This document shows, one piece after another, positions 1-6,535 of a DNA stretch of 10,195 nt; the first letter of the stretch is position 1, and each line of letters begins with the position of its first letter. Under the pieces are notes generated by a model. It saw only the letters and a list, made by a program, of their open reading frames with translations. It searched no databases and was not told the DNA's origin. This stretch comes from Planctomycetota bacterium (lineage in GTDB: Bacteria; Planctomycetota; Phycisphaerae; Phycisphaerales; Phycisphaeraceae): contig JAJUHR010000040.1 of NCBI GenBank assembly GCA_029267795.1, positions 1-10,195 of the forward strand, in the 5' to 3' direction. The translations under genes and the position numbers were made by a program.

Positions 1-179
1 ACGATCAACACCCAACTGTCCTCCCCAACAAACCCGGTCAGATAACGGATGTCCTTACGATTGGTGACCAATAACGCCTGAACCCCCCAGTCTTGGAGGC
101 GATCCTGGACCGCTTCCAGGCGGCCGTTTAGGTCTGCAATAGAAGCGGAGCCGATGTTCCTTCGGCTAATCTTGACCAT
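1..179 (-). CDS. Xaa-Pro peptidase, M24 family (N-terminal part, cut by left edge)
   Basis: Reading leftward from an ATG at 179 gives 59 complete codons before the window ends. The segment RLEAVQDRLQDWGVQALLVT, followed by NRKDIRYLTGFVGEDSW, is the classic start of the creatinase/prolidase N-terminal domain of M24 aminopeptidase P and Xaa-Pro dipeptidases. In those families a first helix is followed by a strand and the 'N..(N/D)IRYLTGF' motif. Family members are cytoplasmic dinuclear-metal enzymes that remove residues next to proline. The metal-binding pita-bread domain lies outside the window, so catalytic competence cannot be judged. A short AAGG about ten bases upstream is the only Shine-Dalgarno-like sequence. 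The gene follows hisI on the same strand after a 68-base gap, so the two may be co-transcribed. Family assignment is fairly sure; aminopeptidase versus dipeptidase is undecided. Confidence 0.8.
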   Translation of the reverse strand, partial: MVKISRRNIGSASIADLNGRLEAVQDRLQDWGVQALLVTNRKDIRYLTGFVGEDSWVLI

Positions 180-247
180 AACTAACCTTAATAACCGGTG
201 ACGTCGTATGTATAAGGAGGCGCTGGCCCAGGCATCCTTCGCTTGGA

Positions 248-652
248 TCAGTCTTTGTAGACCGCCCCCGGGTCGAAGACCCTCTCTTCCATGAACCTCA
301 GCCTGCCGCCTGGCTCCACCCGGCGGTAGAAGCAGCTCTGATACCCCGCGTGGCAGCACGGGCCTCGCGACCGGCATCGCAGCAGCACCACGTCCTGGTC
401 GCAGTCCACCCGCACCTCGACCACTTCCTGCATGTGACCCGAGGTTTCGCCTTTGACCCATACCTTCTTGCGGCTGCGAGAGTAGAACGTCGCTTGGCCG
501 CTGGCCAGCGTCTGCTCGAAGGCCTCAGCGTTCATCCACCCGACCATCAACACCTGACCCGTGTCGATGTCCTGCACGATCGCCGGGACCAAGCCCTGCT
601 CGTTGAACTTCAAGCGCAGCGACGTGCCGGTTTCCAAGTCGTTTTCCGGCAT
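248..652 (-). CDS. hisI: Phosphoribosyl-AMP cyclohydrolase
   Basis: This 134-residue protein is a cytoplasmic enzyme of histidine biosynthesis. It opens the purine ring of phosphoribosyl-AMP to give the ProFAR precursor. The whole family signature is present: VGWMN (37-41), FYSRSRKK.WVKGETSGH (56-73), the DCDQD acidic metal site (83-87, with D83, D85 and D87), and GPCCH...SCF (97-108). C93, C100 and C107 are candidates for the zinc-binding cysteines. The length fits a stand-alone HisI without the fused HisE pyrophosphohydrolase found in enterobacteria. The ATG at 652 is supported by a GGAGG Shine-Dalgarno site with six-base spacing. No other his gene is in the window, so the pathway is dispersed here. 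The downstream neighbour on the same strand is the M24 peptidase. Confidence 0.97.
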   Translation of the reverse strand: MPENDLETGTSLRLKFNEQGLVPAIVQDIDTGQVLMVGWMNAEAFEQTLASGQATFYSRSRKKVWVKGETSGHMQEVVEVRVDCDQDVVLLRCRSRGPCCHAGYQSCFYRRVEPGGRLRFMEERVFDPGAVYKD

Positions 653-658
653 GGAATA

Positions 659-663
659 CCTCC
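659..663 (-). promoter_or_regulatory. Shine-Dalgarno site of hisI
   Basis: On the minus strand GGAGG lies six bases before the ATG at 652. It is the clearest ribosome binding site in the window and fixes the hisI start. Confidence 0.8.
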
Positions 664-670
664 GTGGGAT

Positions 671-697
671 TCGAATCGGTCGAAAACGTCGAAAAAC
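671..697. repeat. Three imperfect 9-base tandem repeats in the hisI leader
   Basis: Three adjacent units read TCGAATCGG, TCGAAAACG and TCGAAAAAC. Each begins with TCGAA and is exactly nine bases long. They sit between the hisI start codon and its candidate -10 box, covering the predicted transcription start. They could be an operator or a leader element. With only three degenerate units chance is also possible. Confidence 0.35.
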
Positions 698-700
698 ACA

Positions 701-709
701 ATTTTATCA
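701..709 (-). promoter_or_regulatory. Candidate extended -10 promoter of hisI
   Basis: On the minus strand this reads TGATAAAAT, an extended -10 (TG, one base, then TAAAAT, five of six matches to TATAAT). No good -35 is visible 16-18 bases further upstream, which is usual for extended -10 promoters. Transcription would start near 694, leaving a leader of about 42 bases before hisI. Confidence 0.35.
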
Positions 710-788
710 GTTCTCCAGGATGAGCCGAATTACATAGGAAGAATCACCCAACGTTACCGGCACAACAAAGAAGAAACGTCTGAGCCGG

Positions 789-817
789 TTGCCGCACTGG
801 ATCGAGGCCCTGATAAC
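789..817 (+). promoter_or_regulatory. Weak candidate promoter for the export-like locus
   Basis: TTGCCG (789-794) and GATAAC (812-817) are separated by 17 bases, and each matches the sigma-70 consensus at four of six positions. This is the best pair seen in the intergenic region on this strand. Transcription would start about ten bases before the ATG at 835 and about 60 before the alternative TTG start at 886. Confidence 0.22.
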
Positions 818-834
818 CGATTAAAATCTCTACA

Positions 835-1740
835 ATGAAGCAACCTATCCGTGCGTGGGGGACGTTTTACTCGAGGGGTAACCGCTTGCAAGTCACCCGA
901 TCGATTGTACTTATGTCTTGTGCGGTGATCCTCACTCTGGCCGGGGGGGTCTGCAGGGCAGATATCGAGGCGTTCACCAGCGCCCGTCACGACCTGGACT
1001 TGGGCTTTACCATCGGGGGCAAGGTCATCAAGGTCTACGTCCAGCCCGGTGAGCGCGTCGAGGAAGGCCAGGTTCTGTTGGAACTGCTTGACGAGGAGGG
1101 CAACGCGCTGGTCAAGCTGTACCGCCTGCGTGCCACCAGCGACCTGAAGGTCAAGTCCGCGGAAGAGGAACTCAAACTGGCCCGTATCGAGGAGGAGGCG
1201 ATCCGCAAGGCTTATGAGAAGGACGCCGCCAAGCCCATCGAATTGGACCGGGCCCAGATCCGCACCGCCCTGGCCGACTTGGCGGTGGCCCTGGCCAAGC
1301 AAGAGGTGGAGGAGGCGATGTTTCAGCTACGCCAGACCATGGCCCGGCACGACCAATACGTGTTGCGGGCCCCGATGGCGGGCGTGGTCGACGCGCTCGA
1401 GATCGCTGAGGGCGAAACCGTCGAACCCCTCAAACCCGTCCTGCGACTGGTCGTGACCGATCCCTTGCAAGTCGACGCCGCGGTCCCTACCGAGCAAACC
1501 CTGAACCTCAAGGCCGGCGGCCCCGCTTGGGTGCAGTGCAGCCTGCCCGGCTTCGGAAAGGCCATCCAGGGCCGGATCGTCCACTTAGCCTTCGTGGCGG
1601 ACGCCGCCAGCAACACGCGGTTGGTCCGGATCGAAGTCCCCAACCCCGATCGGCTGCCGGCGGGCAGCCACGTCACCGTGTCCTTTTCCCCACCGGCGGG
1701 CGTGGCCTCGGCTGGGGTCCCCGCGGACCAGGGTCGTTAA
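835..1740 (+). CDS. HlyD/RND-type periplasmic adaptor protein, secreted
   Basis: This protein of up to 301 residues looks like a membrane-fusion-type adaptor for an export system. A hydrophobic stretch at about 23-39 ending in CRA before D43 looks like a cleavable signal peptide, with no lipobox. The first half of a biotinyl-lipoyl-like domain follows (about 50-85, with GGKVIKVYVQPGERVEEGQ). Next comes a charged alpha-helical hairpin rich in E, K, A and Q (about 95-175). The second lipoyl half starts at YVLRAPMAGVVDALEI, and a beta-barrel region runs to about 285. This order is typical of HlyD/AcrA-like adaptors. The ATG at 835 has no Shine-Dalgarno site; a TTG at 886 (codon 18) does, and still leaves the signal peptide intact. 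The stop is only two bases before the next adaptor gene, so the two are almost certainly co-transcribed. The transported substrate is unknown. Confidence 0.85.
   Translation: MKQPIRAWGTFYSRGNRLQVTRSIVLMSCAVILTLAGGVCRADIEAFTSARHDLDLGFTIGGKVIKVYVQPGERVEEGQVLLELLDEEGNALVKLYRLRATSDLKVKSAEEELKLARIEEEAIRKAYEKDAAKPIELDRAQIRTALADLAVALAKQEVEEAMFQLRQTMARHDQYVLRAPMAGVVDALEIAEGETVEPLKPVLRLVVTDPLQVDAAVPTEQTLNLKAGGPAWVQCSLPGFGKAIQGRIVHLAFVADAASNTRLVRIEVPNPDRLPAGSHVTVSFSPPAGVASAGVPADQGR
873..888 (+). promoter_or_regulatory. Alternative start of the first HlyD gene: GAGGGG plus TTG
   Basis: GAGGGG (873-878) is followed by seven bases and an in-frame TTG (886-888). Starting here would remove 17 residues and leave a compact signal peptide (QVTRS, then a hydrophobic core, then CRA). 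The ATG at 835 has only AT-rich sequence before it. The choice between the two starts remains open. Confidence 0.4.
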
Positions 1741-1742
1741 CC

Positions 1743-3626
1743 ATGTCCCAGGCACAAGCCACAAGTCGTGACCCCCGCGGCTGGAGCAAGCTCATCGATC
1801 AGATTCACGCCGCCGAGGATCGACAGGCGTTCCTGCGCGGCATGCTGGATCTGCAGTGCGCCATCGTGGGCGCCCGCTATGGGGCGATCTGGCTGACCGA
1901 CGCCCATCAGAACCTGCACCTGGCTTGCCTCTGGCCGGCCGAACTCGCCGCCGACGGGCCTGAGAGCGCCCCCATCAAGATGATGCGCGAGGCGGCCACC
2001 AGCGGGTTCCAGCGGGGCGTCAGCCACATGTTCGAGATCGAGATCGATCAGCCCGACCAGGAGCCGATCCCCGACGCCCGCGTGTACGTCACCGTGCTGC
2101 GCACCGCCGGCCGCCCCGCCGCCGTCTGTACGGCCGTGGGCCTGACCCGCGAAGCCCCCACCGACCAACCCGCCTCAGCCCTGCGCGAGATCGCCGCGGG
2201 CCTATTCGAGGGCTACGACACCAAGCAGGAAGCCCGGCAGCACCGCGAGGACGCCCAGCGCGTCCGCCGGGCCTTGGCCCTGCTGGCCGTCAGCCAGGGG
2301 GGACGCGGGTTCGCCGGCGCGGTGCTCAACCTCGTCAACGAGCTGGCCGTGCAGCACCGGTGCGCACGCGTCAGCCTGGGGTGGGTTCGCGGCCGAGCGG
2401 TCCGCGTCATCGCCATCAGCGACACCGAGCACATCAAACGGCACAGCGAGCTCGTGTCCGCGACCGAGCTGGCGATGGCCGAGTGCCTCGACCAGCAGCA
2501 GCCGATCGTCTGCCCCGTGCCCCCGGACGCCGAGCCCCTGCTCGCTCAGGCGGTTATCCATGCCCACCGCAAGCTCATCGGCGACCGTCCGGGCCACCAC
2601 GCCCTGTCGGTGCCGCTGCGCAACGGCGAGGAATGGGTCGGGGTGCTCACCTTCGAGCGAGCCGACCTCCCCTTCGACCCCGGCTTGATCCAGCAACTCC
2701 AGCTCGTGGCCGATGTGGTCGCCCCACACTTGGCCAGCCGCCGCCGCAGCGACCGCTGGCTGGTCGTCCACACCTGGCACTCCCTCGAATGGCTGCTGAG
2801 CTACCTGGTCGGGCCCAAGCACGTGGCCTGGAAGCTGGCGGGAGTGGTCGTGGCAGCGGGCTTGATCTACGCGGCCTTCGGCACCTGGCCGTACCGCGTG
2901 ACCTCGCCGTTCGTCCTGGAAGCCGAGGAGAAGCGCATCGTCTCGGCGCCGATCGAAGGGCGGCTCGACCACGTCTCGGTCGAGCCCGGCGTCACCGTGT
3001 CCGCCGGCGACGTCCTGGCCCAGTTGGATACGACCGACCTGCGGCTGCAGTTGGCCGAGGCCCAGGGGCAGCTGAAGGTCACCACGCTCGAACGCGCCCA
3101 GGCGATCGCGGAAGGCGCCCGCGCCAAGGCCCAGCAGGCCGAGGCTCAGATCGAGCAACTCAGCGCCCACATCAAGCTCCTGCAGTACCGCCTCGATCGC
3201 GCCACCATCCGTTCACCCGTCGCAGGCGTGGTGCTCAGCGGTTACTGGCGGGACAAGATCGGCACCACGATCGAGCAGGGCGACACCCTTTTCGAGGTGG
3301 CCCCGCTGTACAACTTGGTGGCGCTGGTCCACGTGGACGAGGCCGACATCGACCTGATCGATAACCCCCTGGGCCGCACGGGGGAGCTGGCCACCCGCAG
3401 CGAGCCGGAAAAAGCCTTCGCGTTCCAGGTCGAACGCGTGGTGCCGATGGCGTTCCCGCTCGACGGCGTCAACGGGTTCGAGCTGCGTTGCCGGCTCGAG
3501 AAGCCCGCCGACTGGCTCCGCCCCGGGATGCAAGGCCTGGCCAAGGTGGAGGTGGGCCGCCGACCGATCCGCTGGATCGCCAGTCACCGCCTGATCGATA
3601 CCCTGCGTCTGTGGCTGTGGTGGTAG
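1743..3626 (+). CDS. GAF-domain and HlyD-adaptor fusion protein, membrane anchored
   Basis: This 627-residue protein joins a cytoplasmic sensor-like part to a periplasmic adaptor. Residues of about 15-160 form a divergent GAF-like fold (ARYGAIWLTDAHQNLHL). Residues of about 185-335 form a clearer GAF domain (RCARVSLGWVRG, then LSVPLRNGEEWVGVLTFER). One membrane helix lies at about 362-380. The outside part has a lipoyl half-domain (about 396-430, IEGRLDHVSVEPGVTVSAGD), a helical hairpin (about 430-485), the second lipoyl half (ATIRSPVAGVVLSG, about 485-500) and a beta-barrel. It ends in a tail HRLIDTLRLWLWW. The ATG at 1743 is two bases after the previous stop and has AGGG nine bases upstream. 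An in-frame ATG at 1527 would overlap the previous gene by over 200 bases and is not preferred. Such fusions are known beside PqqD/M50 proteins, but the GAF ligand is unknown. Confidence 0.85.
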   Translation: MSQAQATSRDPRGWSKLIDQIHAAEDRQAFLRGMLDLQCAIVGARYGAIWLTDAHQNLHLACLWPAELAADGPESAPIKMMREAATSGFQRGVSHMFEIEIDQPDQEPIPDARVYVTVLRTAGRPAAVCTAVGLTREAPTDQPASALREIAAGLFEGYDTKQEARQHREDAQRVRRALALLAVSQGGRGFAGAVLNLVNELAVQHRCARVSLGWVRGRAVRVIAISDTEHIKRHSELVSATELAMAECLDQQQPIVCPVPPDAEPLLAQAVIHAHRKLIGDRPGHHALSVPLRNGEEWVGVLTFERADLPFDPGLIQQLQLVADVVAPHLASRRRSDRWLVVHTWHSLEWLLSYLVGPKHVAWKLAGVVVAAGLIYAAFGTWPYRVTSPFVLEAEEKRIVSAPIEGRLDHVSVEPGVTVSAGDVLAQLDTTDLRLQLAEAQGQLKVTTLERAQAIAEGARAKAQQAEAQIEQLSAHIKLLQYRLDRATIRSPVAGVVLSGYWRDKIGTTIEQGDTLFEVAPLYNLVALVHVDEADIDLIDNPLGRTGELATRSEPEKAFAFQVERVVPMAFPLDGVNGFELRCRLEKPADWLRPGMQGLAKVEVGRRPIRWIASHRLIDTLRLWLWW

Positions 3627-3690
3627 CCGCAGTGAAGCCCACCGCCTGCGCCCGGATGCTCGTCGGGCCCCTGACTCTGGCTCGTGCCCT

Positions 3691-5862
3691 ATGGATCGAC
3701 CTACCTTCAGCGAATCCTGGAGCCGGGTGAGCCGCCTGTCGCCGACGTTGCGGCCTCAGGTCCAGATCACCCGCCGCCTGTTCCAGGGCCAGCCCTGGCA
3801 CGTCGTCCACGACCCGATCAGCAACAACTTCTTCCGCCTCAATCCCGCGGCGTACCACTTCGTCGGCTTGCTGGACGGCAAACGCACCGTCGACGAGGTC
3901 TGGCGGCTGACCCTCGAGCGTTTCGGCGACGCTGCCCCCACCCAGAACGAGGTGATCGGGCTGCTGTCCCAGCTCAACGAGTCCAACCTGCTGCGGGTGG
4001 ACGTGCCGCCCGACGCCGAGCCGCTGCTGCGCCGCCGCCAGAAGCGCACCCTGCGGCACTGGGTCGGCCAGGCCTCGAGCATCCTGTTCCTGCGGATCCC
4101 CCTGTTCAACCCCGACCGCCTGTTGTCCTGGCTGCTGCCGTTCTTCCGCCCATTCCTGAACCGCTGGTGCTTGATCGCCTGGGTGCTCTGGGTGGGGTTC
4201 GTGACGGCCCAGTTCCTGCCCCACGCCAGCGAGTTCGTCGGCGACGCCCAGAGCGTGCTAGCGCCAAGCAACTGGCTGTGGATGATGCTCGTGTTTACGC
4301 TCATCAAGGCCTGGCACGAGCTGGGCCACGGGCTCGTGTGCAAGCGGCTGGGCGGCGCCGTGCCCGAGGTCGGCGTGATGACGCTGGTCTTGTTCCCCGT
4401 GCCCTACGTCGACGCCACCACTAGCTGGAATTTCTCCGACCGCTGGCGGCGCATGCTCGTAGGGGCCGCGGGGATGATCTTCGAGCTGGCCGCCGCGGGT
4501 GCCGCGGCCCTGCTGTGGTTGCACGCCGAGCCGGGCTCGACCCTCCGCCAGCTCTCCTACAACGCCACGTTCATGGCCTCGGTCGCCACCGTCCTGTTCA
4601 ACGCCAACCCGCTGCTGCGGTTCGACGGTTACTACATGCTCAGCGACCTGCTCGAGGTCCCCAACCTGTACGATCGGGCCACCCGGCACCTGCAGTGGCT
4701 CGTGCAGCGATACGTGTTCGGGATGACCAACGCCCAACCGGTCACCTCGCGCCGGCGTGAGCGCGTGATCCTCGCGATCTTCGGCGTGTCCAGCCAGGTC
4801 TACCGGTTTCTGGTCCTGGCAGGGATCATCCTGTTCATCGCCGGCAAGTTCTTCGCGATCGGTGTGATCCTGGCCGTGTGGTCGCTTGTCGCGTGGCTGC
4901 TGTTCCCCCTGGCCAAGTTCCTGCACTGGCTGGTTACCAGCCCGGCGTTGCACGAGCACCGCGCCCGCGCCGCGGTCTCGTCCCTGCTGGGGGCGGCGTT
5001 GACCCTGGCCGCGGTCGGCGCCGTGCCGATGCCGGACCATCGCCGGGCCGTGGGCGTCGTCGAAGGGGCGGACCGCCTCGACTTGGCGGTCCAGACCGAG
5101 GGCTTCGTCACGCAGGTCCTGGTCGAGACCGGCGACTACGTTCGCCCCGGGCAGGTGATCCTCACCGCCGACAACCCCCAGCTCCGCGCCGAGCACGAGG
5201 AACGCGTCGCCCTGCTCAAGCGCCTGCGGCTGCAGCACTACGAAGCCGTCGCCACCGATCAGGTCAAGGCCAACGTCGCCATCGCCCAGATCCAGGCCGT
5301 GCAGGAAGAAATCACCGAGATCGAACAGCGCCTGGACAATCTCGTCCTGCGCAGCCCGCGCCAGGGCATCCTCGTCGGTGGCCTCATGCAGCAATGGGTC
5401 GGCCAGTACGTCAAACGCGGCAAGGTGGTCGCTCAAATCGTGGACCTGCAGACGGTGCGCGTCACTGCCCTGGTCGACCAGGCTCACGCCGCTTTGATGT
5501 TCGACGCCGGCAATCGGATCCGCACCGTCGAGCTGCGGTCCGACTGCCGACCCGATCAGGTGATCGAGAGCCAGCTCGTCCGCGCGTTCCCCTCCGGCCA
5601 CACCGAGCTACCGCACCCCGCGCTAGGCTACGCCGCGGGAGGCCAGATCGCCACCAACCCCGATGACCCCAAGGGCTCCAGGGCCATGCGACCGCAGTTC
5701 GAGCTGTGGTTGGAACTGCCCCAGGTCTCCGGCCCGCAGTCCCACGTGCTCTATCCCGGTCAGCGCGTCTCCGTGCGGCTGACCCTCGAACACAAGCGGC
5801 CCCTGCTCCAGCAATGGACCCACCGCTTGCGGCAGCTGCTGCGCGAACGGCTGGCGGTGTGA
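3691..5862 (+). CDS. PqqD-like / M50 zinc metalloprotease / HlyD fusion protein
   Basis: This 723-residue multi-domain membrane protein belongs to the 'putative peptide zinc metalloprotease' group related to YydH. Residues of about 17-105 resemble PqqD, the fold that binds leader peptides in RiPP systems (ISNNFFRLNPAAYHFVGLLD). The M50 core has HELGH at 209-213 (H209 and H213 zinc ligands, E210 catalytic base) and NPLLRFDGYYML, with D312 as the probable third ligand. Hydrophobic segments lie near 158-177, 194-211, 252-275, 287-305, 370-415 and 430-450. Residues of about 460-690 form an HlyD part: a lipoyl half (LAVQTEGFVTQVLVETGDYV), a helical hairpin, and the second half at LVLRSPRQGILVGG. 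The catalytic residues look intact. It starts 64 bases after the GAF/HlyD gene, with no Shine-Dalgarno site, but no other good start exists before the PqqD region. Substrate and reaction are unknown; peptide processing coupled to export is an inference. Confidence 0.88.
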   Translation: MDRPTFSESWSRVSRLSPTLRPQVQITRRLFQGQPWHVVHDPISNNFFRLNPAAYHFVGLLDGKRTVDEVWRLTLERFGDAAPTQNEVIGLLSQLNESNLLRVDVPPDAEPLLRRRQKRTLRHWVGQASSILFLRIPLFNPDRLLSWLLPFFRPFLNRWCLIAWVLWVGFVTAQFLPHASEFVGDAQSVLAPSNWLWMMLVFTLIKAWHELGHGLVCKRLGGAVPEVGVMTLVLFPVPYVDATTSWNFSDRWRRMLVGAAGMIFELAAAGAAALLWLHAEPGSTLRQLSYNATFMASVATVLFNANPLLRFDGYYMLSDLLEVPNLYDRATRHLQWLVQRYVFGMTNAQPVTSRRRERVILAIFGVSSQVYRFLVLAGIILFIAGKFFAIGVILAVWSLVAWLLFPLAKFLHWLVTSPALHEHRARAAVSSLLGAALTLAAVGAVPMPDHRRAVGVVEGADRLDLAVQTEGFVTQVLVETGDYVRPGQVILTADNPQLRAEHEERVALLKRLRLQHYEAVATDQVKANVAIAQIQAVQEEITEIEQRLDNLVLRSPRQGILVGGLMQQWVGQYVKRGKVVAQIVDLQTVRVTALVDQAHAALMFDAGNRIRTVELRSDCRPDQVIESQLVRAFPSGHTELPHPALGYAAGGQIATNPDDPKGSRAMRPQFELWLELPQVSGPQSHVLYPGQRVSVRLTLEHKRPLLQQWTHRLRQLLRERLAV

Positions 5863-5879
5863 CGCCCAGGGCTGCGGTG

Positions 5880-5885
5880 TATACT
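5880..5885 (+). promoter_or_regulatory. Candidate -10 box upstream of the DUF1844 gene
   Basis: TATACT matches the -10 consensus at five of six positions and lies just after the M50 gene in a short AT-rich patch (TATACTTTTTG). No convincing -35 is seen 16-18 bases upstream, so separate transcription of the DUF1844 gene is only a possibility. Confidence 0.25.
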
Positions 5886-5925
5886 TTTTGTAGAAGCGAT
5901 CCGCGTGCCTGTCCGCCGCCCGATT

Positions 5926-5931
5926 GAAGGA
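5926..5931 (+). promoter_or_regulatory. Shine-Dalgarno-like site deciding the DUF1844 start
   Basis: GAAGGA precedes the ATG at 5942 by ten bases. An in-frame TTG at 5924 overlaps this site and has only pyrimidine-rich sequence before it, so the ATG is preferred. Confidence 0.5.
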
Positions 5932-5941
5932 TCCCCTAGCC

Positions 5942-6343
5942 ATGGCAGAACCCACCAACGCCCCCAAGATCCACATCGACACCGATTGGAAAGCGGAAGC
6001 TCAGAAAGAAAAACAACGCCTGGCCGAGCAATCCAAAGCCGCGGAAATTCGAGGGGCAGGCCCAGGCGGCCCCTCCCTGCCCGGCGGCCTCCCGCCCGCC
6101 AACTTCGAATCGCTCCTGAACACCCTGGTCACCCAAGCCCTGTTCGCCCTCGGCGCGATCCCCGACCCCGTCACCGGCCAGCGCGTCCAGCACCTGGACC
6201 TGGCACGCCACCACATCGACATGATCGGGGTCCTCGAGCAGAAAACCAAAGGCAACCTCACCGAAGACGAAGCCAGCATGCTCGCCTCGGCCGCCTACAA
6301 GCTGCGATCCCGCTACATCCAGATGGCCCAGTTGGCCAGGTGA
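5942..6343 (+). CDS. DUF1844 domain protein
   Basis: This 133-residue, probably cytoplasmic protein has no signal peptide or membrane helix. It matches the DUF1844 pattern along its length. An acidic/basic N-terminus with IDTDWKAEAQKEKQRLAEQ comes first, then a flexible glycine/proline linker (GAGPGGPSLPGG). The conserved helical core follows: NFESLLNTLVTQALFALGAIPDP, the phrase LDLARHHIDMIGVLEQKTKGNLT, and a final helix ending YKLRSRYIQMAQ. DUF1844 is widespread in planctomycetes and several other phyla and its function is unknown. The gene lies 79 bases after the M50 fusion gene and 192 before sdhC, so it need not belong to either unit functionally. Family assignment is confident; no role can be given. 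Confidence 0.88.
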   Translation: MAEPTNAPKIHIDTDWKAEAQKEKQRLAEQSKAAEIRGAGPGGPSLPGGLPPANFESLLNTLVTQALFALGAIPDPVTGQRVQHLDLARHHIDMIGVLEQKTKGNLTEDEASMLASAAYKLRSRYIQMAQLAR

Positions 6344-6409
6344 CCTTCGAGGCGCCGCTGAACCTACCGGCTTATCCGATCCCTCTCCCTCAGTTCATCC
6401 GACCGGGCA

Positions 6410-6437
6410 TTGACGATCGGGTTGGCGGTATTATTCT
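6410..6437 (+). promoter_or_regulatory. Candidate sigma-70-type promoter of the sdh operon
   Basis: TTGACG (6410-6415, five of six) and TATTCT (6432-6437, four of six) are 16 bases apart, in the one AT-rich patch of the gap between the DUF1844 gene and sdhC. TATTAT (6429-6434) matches the -10 better but would leave only 13 bases. Transcription would start near 6444 and give a leader of about 90 bases. Confidence 0.45.
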
Positions 6438-6521
6438 CTAATGATTCTGGAGCAGCCCGCCCGCCAAGTGAAAGATGACAGGGGGGCTACTGCCAGCATC
6501 GCAGCGCGGACCCAAGCCACC

Positions 6522-6526
6522 AGGGG
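6522..6526 (+). promoter_or_regulatory. Shine-Dalgarno site of sdhC
   Basis: AGGGG lies nine bases before the sdhC ATG at 6536. It could pair with the CCCCT that follows it (6529-6533) to form a small hairpin, which would hide the site. The stem is only about four pairs, so a regulatory role is speculative. Confidence 0.5.
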
Positions 6527-6535
6527 CACCCCTTT

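Noticed and set aside
213..220. Perfect TAAGGAGG on the plus strand
   Set aside because: No ATG, GTG or TTG opens a meaningful frame at a suitable distance; it lies in the gap between hisI and the leftward peptidase gene and looks coincidental.
721..787. Direct repeat TGAGCCG at 721-727 and 781-787
   Set aside because: Seven bases, exactly 60 apart, with no further copies and no similarity around them; likely chance.
350..838. Plus-strand open frame across hisI and the intergenic region
   Set aside because: It lies opposite the clearly real hisI and its translation is unlike any protein family.
1527..1742. N-terminal extension of the GAF/HlyD gene from an ATG at 1527
   Set aside because: It would overlap the first adaptor by over 200 bases and encodes arginine/proline-rich out-of-frame text; the ATG at 1743 directly follows the previous stop.
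4258..5601. Long open frame on the minus strand opposite the M50 fusion gene
   Set aside because: Composition is dominated by G, D, Q, H and E, typical of an antisense shadow of GC-rich coding; no motif is recognisable and the plus-strand gene is convincing.
6050..6110. Glycine-glycine segment of the DUF1844 protein as a leader-peptide cleavage site for the PqqD/M50 protein
   Set aside because: The linker joins two conserved DUF1844 parts and varies freely in this family; there is no small core peptide after it.
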